A stretch of DNA of 64,000 nt. Origin: Lophium mytilinum. Its lineage: Eukaryota; Ascomycota; Dothideomycetes; Mytilinidiales; Mytilinidiaceae. A program made the translations under genes and the position numbers. Below are positions 34,201 to 43,378 of this stretch, piece after piece (the stretch's first letter is position 1; each line of letters starts with the position of its first letter). The stretch covers positions 388,557 through 452,556 of the forward strand of contig MU004182.1 in assembly GCA_010093605.1 (NCBI GenBank), given 5' to 3'. Below the pieces are notes generated by a model. That model saw only the letters and a list, made by a program, of their open reading frames with translations, was not told where the DNA came from and made no database searches.

Positions 34201-35087
34201 TTCGCCCTCTCCACCTCCTCCTCCCCCACCTTCTCCACCCACGCCACCCTCGTAAATGGCCCCCTAACCACCTCATTCACATGCAACACCCTCCTCTCCC
34301 GCCACCAACACTTCCCAAACCAAAACGCATCCAAATACGGACTCTCCATCCTCATCCCCCCCCTCTCCACCCTCCCACTCTCCATAAACTGCAGTACAAA
34401 CCGCGCCAACGTCGCCGCATTAACCCCGCTTTGCGTAAACATCAGCGGCAAGCTCACCACATTCTCAGAATGGTCGCTATACACGATCATCGCCGCGGGG
34501 CGGATGAAGAGGATACCGAGGAGGAACCGCCGCCACGGCTGCGCTTTAAACACCTCTTCCGCTTGGTACAGCCACTGCATGTGCACGCGCTCCACGCTCT
34601 CCGGGTCGAAGGCGGACGCGGTCGAGTGCTCGCATAGCAGCGCGACGTTGCTGTACCAGGCGGCGCCGGCGCCGGTGTAGAGTGCGAAGGGGGGGTGCAT
34701 CGGGGGCGGTTCCATGGCGGTGTGGGAGTCGGCGAGGGCGTAGAAGCGTTTGCGTCGTGGGCCGAGAGGCGGGACGAGGTGTTTGGTGTAGATTAGGTTG
34801 AGGTCGCCGAGGAGGTCCGGGTGGAAGGCGGTTGTGATGGCTTTGTGGAAGGAGGCGGGCGCCCAGTTTTCGTTGCAGTTGCCGAGGGGGATTAGGGGCG
34901 CGAGGAGCTGGGTGGCTGCGCTGCGGGTGTCGTCGTCGAAGGAGGCTTCGAATTCGTCTAGGCCGGAGAAGGGGGGGAGGAGGGGCGCTGGGTTGATTTC
35001 GGGACGGCGGGGGACGTCGGGGAAGAAAGAGGGGGTGTAGGAGAAGACATGCTCGTGGAGAATAGTGAAGCAGGTTTCGTAACACAT
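31203..35087 (-). CDS. FunK1-type fungal protein kinase with long acidic insertion
   Basis: Single exon, 1294 aa from MCYETCF, the first ATG (the frame continues upstream only with non-ATG codons). Residues about 1-320 resemble the first part of FunK1 kinases (IVYSDHSENVVSLPLMF, then RFVLQFMES). About 330-620 is acidic and Ser/Thr-rich (EEDVEMDEGSGEDDGEE; DDWRTSTKEG) with basic patches (KRRRRYSD). The catalytic half has VMHGDISIDNIVV (about 934, in place of HRDLKxxN) and GTLIDWSNA (about 962, in place of DFG), both typical of FunK1. The tail (1060-1294) is a charged coiled coil rich in E, K and R. Being intronless at this length is unusual for the region. FunK1 families are expanded in many fungi and little studied. 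Confidence 0.8.
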   Translation of the reverse strand: MCYETCFTILHEHVFSYTPSFFPDVPRRPEINPAPLLPPFSGLDEFEASFDDDTRSAATQLLAPLIPLGNCNENWAPASFHKAITTAFHPDLLGDLNLIYTKHLVPPLGPRRKRFYALADSHTAMEPPPMHPPFALYTGAGAAWYSNVALLCEHSTASAFDPESVERVHMQWLYQAEEVFKAQPWRRFLLGILFIRPAAMIVYSDHSENVVSLPLMFTQSGVNAATLARFVLQFMESGRVERGGMRMESPYLDAFWFGKCWWRERRVLHVNEVVRGPFTRVAWVEKVGEEEVERAKGELKMIVERGGDGSEEDVEMDEGSGEDDGEEVVGMVERADVTGAPKAVPISFACRGGFVQAVTAMEQTPKEPYKASETQGAGEDITMADAPSQETNDLASSGTEGSSSAPIGVEDAVMTNVSNPTLQDLPPIVEDTELPEGRDDASVAAKDGSENGDERTGADFPSDDANDYQVHPEHVDEDWEDTSVSDDDDWRTSTKEGPETPLPRLRVTSDSSESTERRKKPQKTNARKRYRSSSTSESEDSDDAETPSPKRRRRYSDISSSDIEYDSPPYRRMDNGLAPRRGPTLNKTVYEDCGVESPLPLGFRMDDYWAAQGKFRGHSQLKTGYFDWNDSELSVGEVAAIKNLHDRLDDWHKEIYNYEEETKQRNNPEIAKQLQDLKDDRYREKAQRTEALLELFWANRHHAGFPFTKEGGDDTKGWKMKLENNEWCLEGSDMCKNETRQQLVFEHAYTKRERTENNMSLEEKQAYGVADTGYVKAAKTYLHDPLTVDEDGADGSGGGREGVSANACVLKTSWELVGPSKNSLPRPEVEIMRDFLVVNIRGIPTPYWINSAWPEDAEGQAIASGQVPSCYAEVADINPQNPPRKMTQLLTPYCTPLSDVVRSLRRPKDLMRIVRDAIIVYYDAWMSGDRGVMHGDISIDNIVVPRQYTPLTGNTTFSDRWGTLIDWSNALDNHGLSWRGLTHSTPGFTSPYLSIPADLTHRNLCHDMDSFYLVLLQCATEAPPHLHYADGPAPRFMREMAVLGVGSGAHQKIPDDHGWELLKPSMRAAYLADAEWWACMQELGNVLHRGRCQRVKCVVKPPPTEAPLREARRYEKASRAEDEWKRSEHQVWLGKQAERREEWRKKEWFRVREGIPKSYVWEPDRERQTGRLWREDKEDIEENGKRDFEWRAEYEGFLHGGTFERVEEERDQDVKRFLEAVRVMDEYLGDGKAGEEFAKIHEKREEWLRRKLEKEKAKRDEAEKADMLNMVVKPVDDNLRRFLLRQQMILSWKP

Positions 35088-36057
35088 GGTGGGAGTGTGG
35101 GTTATGTAGCTGGTCAGGTTGGTGCTGTGGGGGTGTGGTAGGGCGGGATTGGTGTAGGTGCGCTGGCAAGCTGAAGAAAAATACAAACATATAAGTATGC
35201 GAGATAGTGTTGTGTTTGGGTGAATGTTAGCCAAGTGCTTCTTTGACACTAGGCGAAGTGTCTTGATGGAGTCGTTGGACGGCGAATATTGGCAACTATG
35301 GAGAAATAGGTGAATAGATAATAACAGAGGCGATTAAAGCTAGTGAAAGTCAGCCGGAAACGAAGGTGTTGTTGAAGGGAGTTCCCCGAGCTTCGCTTTA
35401 GCACTCTACCTTTACCTGTTGTGTGCCTTCTTCTAAGTGTATACTTTGCGAAAATATTCAGACCACTTTAACACGCAGTGGCAATGGTACTGCGCAAGAT
35501 AGGTGCTTAACGATAGCCTACAGGAGAAGTGAGGTGATAGTGTGAGCGAGTGTAGGTCTATGTTTGGTTTAATTCTGCCAATCCCCAACTAATTCAAACA
35601 GCAGGTCCCTCGGCTCAGTTCGTTCAGCGCCACCAACGAGCCCCTCAGGGGTTGTGAGTTTGACTCCAGCCCTTGTTGACATTATGGCTTTCCTATAGAT
35701 TCGACTGCAAAGTCGCGCGGAAACGCAATAAGTCCATCTTGTCACGGAGCAAACTCTTCGGAGTTTCTACACCCTCCTCGAGGAGGGTGGTCTTTTGCTC
35801 TTTTTGAAAAACTGCGGCCTAATCTTGTTGCTTGTACTACTTCGCGGACTGCATGTAGACCCCCCTTATTTTTCTAGGAGGAGCGCATCTTAACTTAAGG
35901 ATTATGGAACGAATGCGAAATAGAAATGAGATGTGGTTCATCCAGCGCTGTAAATTTATTGCCGCATCGGGATTACTGAAAGATATCCAAGAACTATGTT
36001 TACGCCCAGTAGTCTTTACGAAGAGCTAGGGCCTCACCATAACCCGTCCTTACCTAT
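35088..36057. other. Intergenic region with a tRNA-like relic
   Basis: About 1 kb. At 35604-35675 on the plus strand there is a sequence with a box-A-like GGCTCAGTTCG and a box-B-like GAGTTTGACTCC at normal tRNA spacing, but the acceptor and T stems do not pair, so it is at most a relic. Also seen is a hairpin CCCTCCTCGAGGAGGG at 35770-35785. No gene. Confidence 0.35.
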
Positions 36058-37044
36058 CTACCTATCCTCCTGCTCCAAGACTTCAACCGGAACTCCTGTA
36101 CTCTTTCCACGTAAATCGGCTTTCAAGACCTCCACCACCTCTTCTGGCTTTCCCATCCCCTCTGTGCCCCCTCTCCCATCCACCACTTTCCCAAGGACAT
36201 CAAACACCTCAGCTACCTTCCCAAAGACTTGTCCCTGAGCACCCCAGCCTCCCTCTTCCTCAAAACAGGTCCCGATCTGGTTCATCTCTTCCACCCACCG
36301 ATACGCTTTCGGGGGACAGCCCACCAAGCCCCTCGCCGCCAGCTGTCCTACCGCCGGAGTGTATTCCTCGAGGTACTTCTGCATTTGTGGCAGGACATCT
36401 AGCGAGGAAGCCGTGCTGAAGGACTGTAGCGCTAGAGCGGCAATGCCCTTGTTTATAGCACCAAAGCAACACTTCAAACCCGACGCGGAACCAATTGTAG
36501 GGGACACGTATTCGGTGTTCAGCGTATCCGCTAGATGTTGGCCGCTAACTGGGGCCGCATTGAGGGCGTGAGGCCCCGATATGGGGATACCAGGGCGTTT
36601 CCAGGTCGAGTCTGAAGCGAGCGAGGGCGGGCCGCCGATGATGCCACCGTCTACAAATCGTAGCGCCGGAGTCTGGGACTCAAAAGTAGCATTGATGGCG
36701 CGGGCGGTAGAAGGCGCTATCGCGTTGAGGTCAAGGAAGTAGAGGGGGTGGCCAGAGGTTGCTCGTGGAGCTGGCGTCGAATTGAGAGCGCTGATGATGC
36801 GGCCGGCGGTCACCACAGCGTCTCGGGGAGGGACTATGGAGAGGATGTAGTCGCATTGCGCGACGAGCTCTGTGTCAGTGTTTACTAGGCTGATTGAGGC
36901 CGAAGATGCGCGCGCCTGGGTTGCAGAGCTGCGGTTTGCAGCGTTTGTGAAGACGCGGTAGTTGTGGGCTTGGAGCAGTTTGGCTATGCCCAAGCCCATG
37001 CTACCGATTGACAGGATGCCGATGTTGGCGAGCGGAGCAGACAT
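36058..37044 (-). CDS. 6-phosphogluconate dehydrogenase-like NAD(P)-binding protein (DUF1932)
   Basis: Single exon, 328 aa, clear ATG. The N-terminal Rossmann motif is IGILSIGSMGLGIAKLLQAH (residues 8-27), then IVPPRDAV and YFLDLNAIAPSTARAI, typical of the 3-hydroxyisobutyrate/6-phosphogluconate dehydrogenase superfamily. GGIIGGPPS replaces the usual DAPVSGG substrate loop. The C-terminal helical part (INKGIAALALQSFSTA, with the catalytic-lysine region at NKG) matches the DUF1932 type. The reaction is probably reduction or oxidation of a small beta-hydroxyacid, not the pentose-phosphate enzyme itself. Confidence 0.85.
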   Translation of the reverse strand: MSAPLANIGILSIGSMGLGIAKLLQAHNYRVFTNAANRSSATQARASSASISLVNTDTELVAQCDYILSIVPPRDAVVTAGRIISALNSTPAPRATSGHPLYFLDLNAIAPSTARAINATFESQTPALRFVDGGIIGGPPSLASDSTWKRPGIPISGPHALNAAPVSGQHLADTLNTEYVSPTIGSASGLKCCFGAINKGIAALALQSFSTASSLDVLPQMQKYLEEYTPAVGQLAARGLVGCPPKAYRWVEEMNQIGTCFEEEGGWGAQGQVFGKVAEVFDVLGKVVDGRGGTEGMGKPEEVVEVLKADLRGKSTGVPVEVLEQEDR

Positions 37045-37148
37045 GATGTGGCAATATGTACAGGATTGAGAAAGGAAATATCTACAATGTTGTTCACGGC
37101 GACTTACGTGCTTTGAAGTGAGAGTGACGAGATACGTCGTCGGAGATA

Positions 37149-37840
37149 CCGTATGGCGTTTCCCTAGATTACTAACTAGGGGTTAACACGGAGTAGATAG
37201 TATCTCCGCGCCGAATCACGAGTCTACTTGAATTTGGCCAGAATGTTGTGTAAACGCCATATTCTATGCAACTTTATTCGCTTCAACTGTGTAGTTTACC
37301 TAATTATATATTTTCCGCGTAATCCTAGGGCCGCTGTGCAAGTAAGTTATAGCATAACTTTATATTTGGTAAAATCTCATGTTCGGCGTAAATTCGGGGT
37401 TAGTATGCTACTAGCAGTCTTATGTATTACTAGAGATTTTACTAGAGCTCTCTCTTAAGAAGTTGCAACGCTATTAAAATAAAAATACTCTATTAATTCC
37501 TAGCTAAGAAAGTTTACCTAGATGCTCCTGCCCCTGCTTCTGCGCAAATTACCTAGATTAGGTGGTAGAGTATAGCCTGCATACCTGCGTACCGTGCTGC
37601 TGTTGCCCAGCCGCTATTAGGTCGCTGTTCATCGCATGTTTGGAAAAACCGTTCATGTTCGGATTAATGATTCATATTTAGAAAAACTCCAAGTTAGCGC
37701 AGTAACTCTATATTAGGTGCTACTTTGCATCTATTAGAACATGGCACATACGCAAAATTAGCTGCAACATTGCTTTGCTGCAGAGAGGCTGCTTGCTCAG
37801 TACTGATTCCGTGTTAGGGATCTAGGGAAACGCCGTACGG
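37149..37840. mobile_element. Non-autonomous TIR element, TA-flanked, AT-rich
   Basis: The ends CCGTATGGCGTTTCCCTAGA (37149-37168) and the reverse complement at 37821-37840 (CCGTACGGCGTTTCCCTAGA) differ by one C/T transition. A TA dinucleotide lies directly outside both ends (37147-37148 and 37841-37842), as for Tc1/mariner-type insertions. An inner AACACGGA is also shared. The 650 bp interior is AT-rich and has no intact frame; C-to-T type bias suggests RIP. No transposase remains. A Fot1/pogo or related origin is possible but not shown. Confidence 0.65.
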
Positions 37841-37842
37841 TA

Positions 37843-38341
37843 GTATAGCCTAAAGTCCTAGTCGTCCAGTCGGAGTCACGTGGACCCGACTGGGGGTCTC
37901 ACTGAACGTCAGAGCTTCCCGTCTGACAAACAATCAAAGATACAATCATCGAGAGTAAGCCGCTGCTCTGGCTTCCCCATCTCTGACTTAATTCTGAAAT
38001 ATCTTGAAGTCCACTTGCACTACGTTGCGATTCTGTAGACGCCGCTTAGTCCCTAGTTTGTACAGCTGTGGGCATCGGCGCCAGAGTAGAAACAAGTCGC
38101 AATACAAATCCATCAAAAGGCTCATATTGCCATCTCAGTTCACCGTCTCAAGTTACATATTTCAGTCTTTGAACGTTTTTGACCATCTACATCGGGTGCT
38201 TAGCGGCGGCGTTGAATCGAGTGCAATTGAGGCAGTTTCCACGCAGCCGGCCCCATCACGAACGCCAGCAACCAACCAAGCTTTAGAGCACCTTGTTGGC
38301 CCGGAATATTAGCTTGGTAATAGCATCATTGCGCCATCATC
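37843..38341. other. Intergenic gap, superoxide dismutase upstream region
   Basis: Contains a short hairpin with arms CCAGTCGG (37866-37873) and CCGACTGG (37886-37893) around CACGTG. No TATA box is evident near the superoxide dismutase start. Confidence 0.4.
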
Positions 38342-39195
38342 ATGAAGGCTTTCAACTCTTCCGTCGGCATCCTCTCGCTGTTCGGCAACCTCATCTCACC
38401 AGGAACGCCAGAGACTCAACACCCCGTCGCCGCCATGTCTGTCTCTACGTACAGCCTCCCGGCTCTCCCATATGCCTACAATGTAAAGTGACCAGCCTTT
38501 AGAACAGCAGCAGCACGTTTGCTGATACCCCGCAGGCCCTCGAACCGCACATCTCGGCTCAGATCATGGAGCTGCATCACAGCAAGCACCACCAGACGTA
38601 CATCACGAATCTGAATGCTGCCCTAAAGTCCCAGCAAGAAGCGATTCAGTCTTCAGATATCCCAGCCCAGGTGTCCCAGCAGCAGGCTTTCCGCTTCAAT
38701 GCCGGCGGTCACATCAACCACTCCCTCTTCTGGCAGAACCTAGCCCCAGCCAGCTCTGCTGAGGCCAAGTCATCAGCGGCGCCGAAGCTTGTGGCAAAGA
38801 TCAAGCAGACATGGGGTGATGAGAAGGCGTTTCAGGATGCTTTCAAGGCCACGCTGTTGGGCATCCAGGGAAGTGGATGGGGATGGCTGGTCAAGGTCCA
38901 AATTGGCCAGGAAGAGCGACTGACAATCGTGACCACCAAGGACCAGGACCCAGTCGTCGGAAAGGGTGAAGTACCGATCCTCGGTGTCGATATGTGGGAG
39001 CATGCATACTATCTCCAGGTGAGACTTGATATCCAAGTACGGCGTCGTGAATCATTGCTAATAGCAGTTTAGTACCTGAATGGTAAGGCCGCTTACGTGG
39101 AGAACATCTGGAGTGTTATCAACTGGAAGACTGCAGAGGAGCGCTATCTGGGAAAGCAGGCAGACGCCTTCAAGGTGCTAAAGGCTGGTCTCTAG
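38342..39195 (+). CDS. Manganese superoxide dismutase
   Basis: Exons 38342-38482, 38536-39018 and 39073-39195 give 248 aa. Converts superoxide to hydrogen peroxide and oxygen. The Mn/Fe-SOD ligands are in place: His61 (ELHHSKHH), the histidine of GGHINHSLFWQNL, and Asp and His of DMWEHAYYLQY, whose last tyrosine is joined by the second intron. GSGWGWLV gives the Mn-type second-shell segment. Two starts are possible: 38342 adds MKAFNSSVGILSLFGNLISP as an N-terminal extension that is a poor mitochondrial presequence; 38435 (MSVSTYSLPALPYAYN) gives a 217-aa protein like the cytosolic Mn-SODs known in fungi. I favour the shorter form as cytosolic but annotate the first ATG. Confidence 0.93.
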
Positions 39196-39663
39196 GCACC
39201 TCGTCCAAGCGACTCACGTTTCTTTGGGCCTGACTTCTCGACTGAGAACGACCTCGGGAGATGAAATGTCTAAGATATCTCATGGCGCCTAAAATGGAGA
39301 AATGAAAAGCCTAGAATGTGACATTGCTTACAGATATCCAAACTTGAGAATCAGGGACTCCTGTTATTGAAACCTGCTTATCTGCGAGACACACCATTAC
39401 ACTAAATACATCAAATTGGTAGCGATCTAGCCTTTCTTAAAATCAGTACCGTGATGGTACGTACCCAAGTGCATTGTACCCTAATGGACCACCAACTCTT
39501 GGCAAATCACTCAAACTTGCTCACTCATTTACTCACTCAACGATTTACGGCCCCGCCTTCCACTCTCCATTTACATATAACCATTATCTGCTTCTTAGGC
39601 CAGGCCAAACATCCAATCCACTCTCACTCTCGAGTTCTAACAACAAACACAACTCCACCCACA

Positions 39664-40216
39664 ATGTGCAACGGCGAATCATCCAGAGCCAGCCAAGGCG
39701 GCCTGGTCGCTATCCTCCACCCACTCTACGACTCCAACAAAACATTCCACAAGGCAGCTCGGAGCCAAACATGGCATTTGTTCTTCAATGACATCCAGAG
39801 CGGGCAGACAGACTCGACCATGGTGCAATTTTCGCAAGATCTGGATCTGATGACTTCGTCGAGGGCTTCGAGGGTGGATATACAGTAAGTCGAAATGCCA
39901 ATTCTCATGCTTTCATGCATTTCTCAAAAACTTCTTTCTCAAGATCCTCTGAACCCGTACTGATGATTTAAGTCGTGACGGCGATCTCTCCCAATCGGTT
40001 TCGCCAACCGCCTCCTCCCCACAGACACCACTCTACTCATTCCCTGTACGGCCAGAGGGTTTATGGAAGACTACAGGAGGAGCCGAGATGGGTATATCGC
40101 CGCGACTTCCCCTCGAGGTCGGAGGAGATGGAATTGTGGGACGGAGAGTGTCTGTTGTTTCTGAGACGCGGGCTGGCGAGACCTGTATCGCGGAAGGCAT
40201 TATTGGATGGAATTAA
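39664..40216 (+). CDS. Small hypothetical protein, two exons
   Basis: ATG at 39664, preceded by CATATAA at 39574-39580 and a CAAC-rich leader. Exon 39664-39884 has a strong donor (CAGTAAGTCG); joining at 39973 gives a 154-aa protein (MCNGESSRASQGG ... TWHLFFNDIQSGQTDS ... GGDGIVGRRVSVVSETRAGE). The intron (88 bp) acceptor AAG is non-optimal and a competing frame (39975-40439, no ATG) overlaps exon 2, so the 3' half is uncertain. Unrecognised. Confidence 0.4.
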
Positions 40217-40512
40217 TCACCTCGAGTATGGACGACGGTTGATTATAGTGCGGCTGGTTGCATTTGAATCACGATATGCGGTTAATGGGTCTAGTATCTC
40301 TCATCTTTTTCTGCGCTGGTCAAGAGAAGGTGGCGTCTTTCTGAATTTTGATGTGGGGTTTCTTGTCCTCGCCAACATGGCTGTCAGCTTTCTGCACTTT
40401 CTGCCGTATAGGTCATTGCTTTCTCATCAAATGACATAGATCAACCGGTGCGAACCTCTCACCTGAGCTGTTCTGAATCCCCGGAAACGTGCAGAAACAC
40501 CAGTATAGCCCC

Positions 40513-41358
40513 CTAATCGCAACAAGAGCAGTCATTACACGTCTCAGCCTGAACAGTCGGCGGCGTCGCACACGTCGGAACCGACGTAAAAGCCGCATAC
40601 GTATAAGTAGCCGGCGCATCCTCCAGCGTCGTCACCTTCACCAACACCGGAATCGCAGCTCCAGTCCCGAGACTGAACGCCCGGTGTCCAAGCACTTCCA
40701 ACCTCATTAGCCCCTTTCCCCAATAAAAGACAAACTCTCATAACAAGAAGACCTCATCCCAACTCACCTCTCAACAAACTCGCAATCTCCTTGGAATGAC
40801 TCGTACCACTAACATAAGTACCCCCATCCCCCTCAGCACCTCATCCAACACCCTCCTACTCCTCAAATCCTGACCCCCACCCGTCTCCGCCCGCCCCGCC
40901 TCCCACAGCCCATCCCCCTCCTCAAACCCCTCCTCAAACCCAAACCCCGGATACGCCCCCATAATCTCCCCCCCTCGTCCCCCTCCTATCACACATAAAC
41001 GCCGTAATATGTTCCCTAAACCCCTCCCTCACCACCGGCCTCCACCCCTCCTTCCCCACCTCCAACCCCCCAAACGTCAACCACACCGTCTCTAAACACC
41101 GCCGCAGCGGACTCGTAAATTACCGCTGCGGCACCGGCACCCCCCGCAAAACCAACCGCTCCCAAGACGCGCGCACCGCGAGCGCCTGCGCCCGCCCCAC
41201 CGCCGTGAGGCGTGGGTGGTGGGGGAGTCTTGGAGGAAGAGGTTGGGGATGGTGGTGTAGTTTAGGTAAGTGGCATCGTGAGGAGGGGGTTTTGGGTGGG
41301 CGTTGACGATGAGGGATGTGCTTAGGAAGCAGATGGCGGAGAGGAGTGAGGGGTGCAT
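40513..41358 (-). pseudogene. Decayed secreted histidine phosphatase (phosphoglycerate-mutase-like) gene
   Basis: Starts with a signal peptide (MHPSLLSAICFLSTSLIVNA) and the family opening YLNYTTIPNLFLQDS, then jumps to the second half of the family: LTAVGRAQALAVRASWERL, TSPLRRCLETVWLTFGGLEV, REGFREHITAFMCDRRG, AYPGFGFEEGF, and, via an intron with GTGAGT donor, VLGHRAFSLGTGAAIPVLVK. The segment that should carry the catalytic RHG histidine (roughly 80-100 residues) is missing at about 41205, where the frame also changes; there is a stop after VPVPQR and another frame change after CDRRG. So it cannot make an active enzyme. The C-terminus ends with an unusual cysteine-rich tail (CNDCSCCD). Confidence 0.75.
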
Positions 41359-42054
41359 TTTTGCGATTGAAGAGGCTTAGTTGATAGGGTAAAGATGCAG
41401 TTGACAAGATAGATATGCAGAGCAAAGTAGGAATTGAAGAAGAAAAGATAAAATTATAGAGTATTTATAGGCCAGATATACATCTTGGTCCGGTTATTGA
41501 CTTTGATTGCATGGCTCAAGGCCGTGGGTCCATGGCTCGAGGCAATGATCACGTGAAAATCGATCGTAATAGGACGAGAAGGACAACGCCTGAGTACTCG
41601 AGAGCTGAAGACCTGTTATTTCCGTGTACTCTTGTTGAATATCCGGGCTCGCCTACGAAGCCGTGTACACAAAGGGCTACTAGAGAGACCTCAGGACGCT
41701 CACCTGGCCGCCTCGGACAGCGTTCTCTTGCCAAGCTGTGGGTAGAAGTAAGAAAATCACGAACATGGTCTGGCAACCTATGGGAATCATTAGAATTTAC
41801 TGGATCTGTCGGAATTGAACTCCCTCAACTCTTATAGAAAACCGCGCCCGATGCTCCAGGCCCAATAAGCCAACTGAACCACAACCTAAACAGATGAGAC
41901 AAGGCACCGAGAATCGAGGGACTCCTTCTAGCCACCCTATTCCCTCTCCCGCAGCACTTCCTCCAAGCCCATATGGAGAATGTTTGCACACAAGACGAAT
42001 CGAACCCACGAATATCAATGAAACCACAAGCGCCGCACACGCTCTCGGGGCAGT
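41359..42054. other. Intergenic region downstream of the Rab gene
   Basis: Should include the Rab5 3' untranslated region. On the minus strand 41886-41802 a tRNA-like arrangement is seen (box-A-like TGGTTCAGTTGG, box-B-like GAGTTCAATTCC, 5 of 7 acceptor pairs), and a second box-B-like GGGTTCGATTCG lies at about 41995-42010. Neither folds as a proper tRNA. Confidence 0.35.
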
Positions 42055-42941
42055 CTAGCAATTGCATCCTCCTGCGCCTTGCGCCTGGTTTGCTTCGGGC
42101 CTCAGATTGACGCCTTGGCGCCCGCCGGGGCCCGACCTGATGTTGCGTGGGCCTGCCTGGTCCAGCGGCAGCTTCTTGGCGATTGCGGTGAAGAGTTCCC
42201 GAACGTTCTCGGCGGTTTTGGCAGAGGTTTCAAAGAATAGCAGGCCGGCTTCTTTTGCGTACTGCTCTGCATCGATGGTGGTGATGGCGCGCTTATCCGG
42301 GCTCTCCGTCACCAGATCCAGCTTGTTGCCGGCGAGGGCGATGATGATATTCTCGTTAGCTTGTCGTTGCAGCTCCTTTACCCACGCCTTCGCCTTATCT
42401 AGAGAGGACTGTCTGCGGTCAGCAAAGGGTTTGTTCTGGGAGGGTGGAGCCTCCCAAACATACTGCTTGCGTAATATCGTAAACTACCACGGCGCAGTTG
42501 GCGTTCCTGTAGTACATGGGCGCCAGAGACTTGTAGCGCTCCTGTCCAGCGGTATCCCATATCTCGAACTTGACTGTGGTGGTTTCGTCGAGGGCGATGG
42601 TCTGGGTGAGGAAAGCGGCGCCGATGGTCGACTCTCGGTAGTCATCGAACTGGTCCTGGTGATTGTTAGCATATATGTCCGGAGTAGCTGCATACATAGG
42701 GGCTCCGCTGACCTTTACAAACCGTAGGACGAGCGAGCTCTGGTAGAATCGTCAATACATGTAAACTGCTGCCTTGATAGCCGTTCAACGAACCTTTCCT
42801 ACGGCAGATTCACCTGTACACCTATTAGCGGAGGTTCTCGGAGACGTTCCTCCTCGCTGAATCCATACCTAGTAGCACCAGCTTGAACTGTGCGAAGCGG
42901 GTCCCTCCAGGACGGGCGCCTTGTTGCATCCGCGCGGCCAT
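42055..42941 (-). CDS. ypt5: Rab5-type small GTPase (Ypt5/Vps21 family)
   Basis: Five exons (42941-42869, 42813-42794, 42739-42713, 42655-42464, 42408-42055) give 221 aa. Two internal exons are very small (20 and 27 nt). GTPase motifs are all present: P-loop GESAVGKSS (built across an intron), switch [26 protein letters not shown], and the C-terminal CNC for double geranylgeranylation. The Rab5 subfamily is shown by [20 protein letters not shown] and [14 protein letters not shown]. The protein controls early endosome fusion and motility. Divergent from SAC1. Confidence 0.95.
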
Positions 42942-43378
42942 GGTTGATGGAGTGGAGTGGAGGAGCGAGGGGGCCGTCGGACGCGGAGGTGCTGAAGCAG
43001 GCGGGTAGCAGACGGGTGCGGATATGGGTAGGTCGGCGGGAGTGACGGTCGTCGGGATCAGTGTGTCTTGGGGGCGGCGGTGTCGGTGGACGATGAAAGA
43101 TGTTGAGGGTCGGTTTGAAAGGACGCAGCCCTGTGATGGAGGACCAAGGACCGAAAGCTTGGCACTTGCTGCGCTCCGCCGCAGGTCGCCTCTTGCCTTT
43201 GTTGTCGTCATCCCTGGCTGCCCGTGATATTTGCTCCCTCACCGAACACCACAACACCACCCGTATACTCGACCTTGCCTTGCTTCCACCACTTCACCGA
43301 GGGCACACTGTGATAGCTTCATCGCGCGACCAAGGCAGAGCTGCGAGGGGCCCTCGAGCAGTCGCGGATCCAGCTGCA
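42942..43378. promoter_or_regulatory. Divergent promoter, Rab5 / SAC1
   Basis: 437 bp head-to-head spacer. GC-rich, with no TATA box; it contains CAC-rich tracts toward the SAC1 side (about 43240-43300). Several short frames here are shadows. Confidence 0.4.

Noticed and set aside
33963-34680. Two plus-strand His/Pro- and Ser-rich ORFs opposite the FunK1 gene
   Set aside because: Antisense shadows; no start or splice context and the kinase frame is continuous.
41802-41886. Functional tRNA on the minus strand
   Set aside because: Box A and B are similar but T and anticodon stems do not pair; kept only as a relic.
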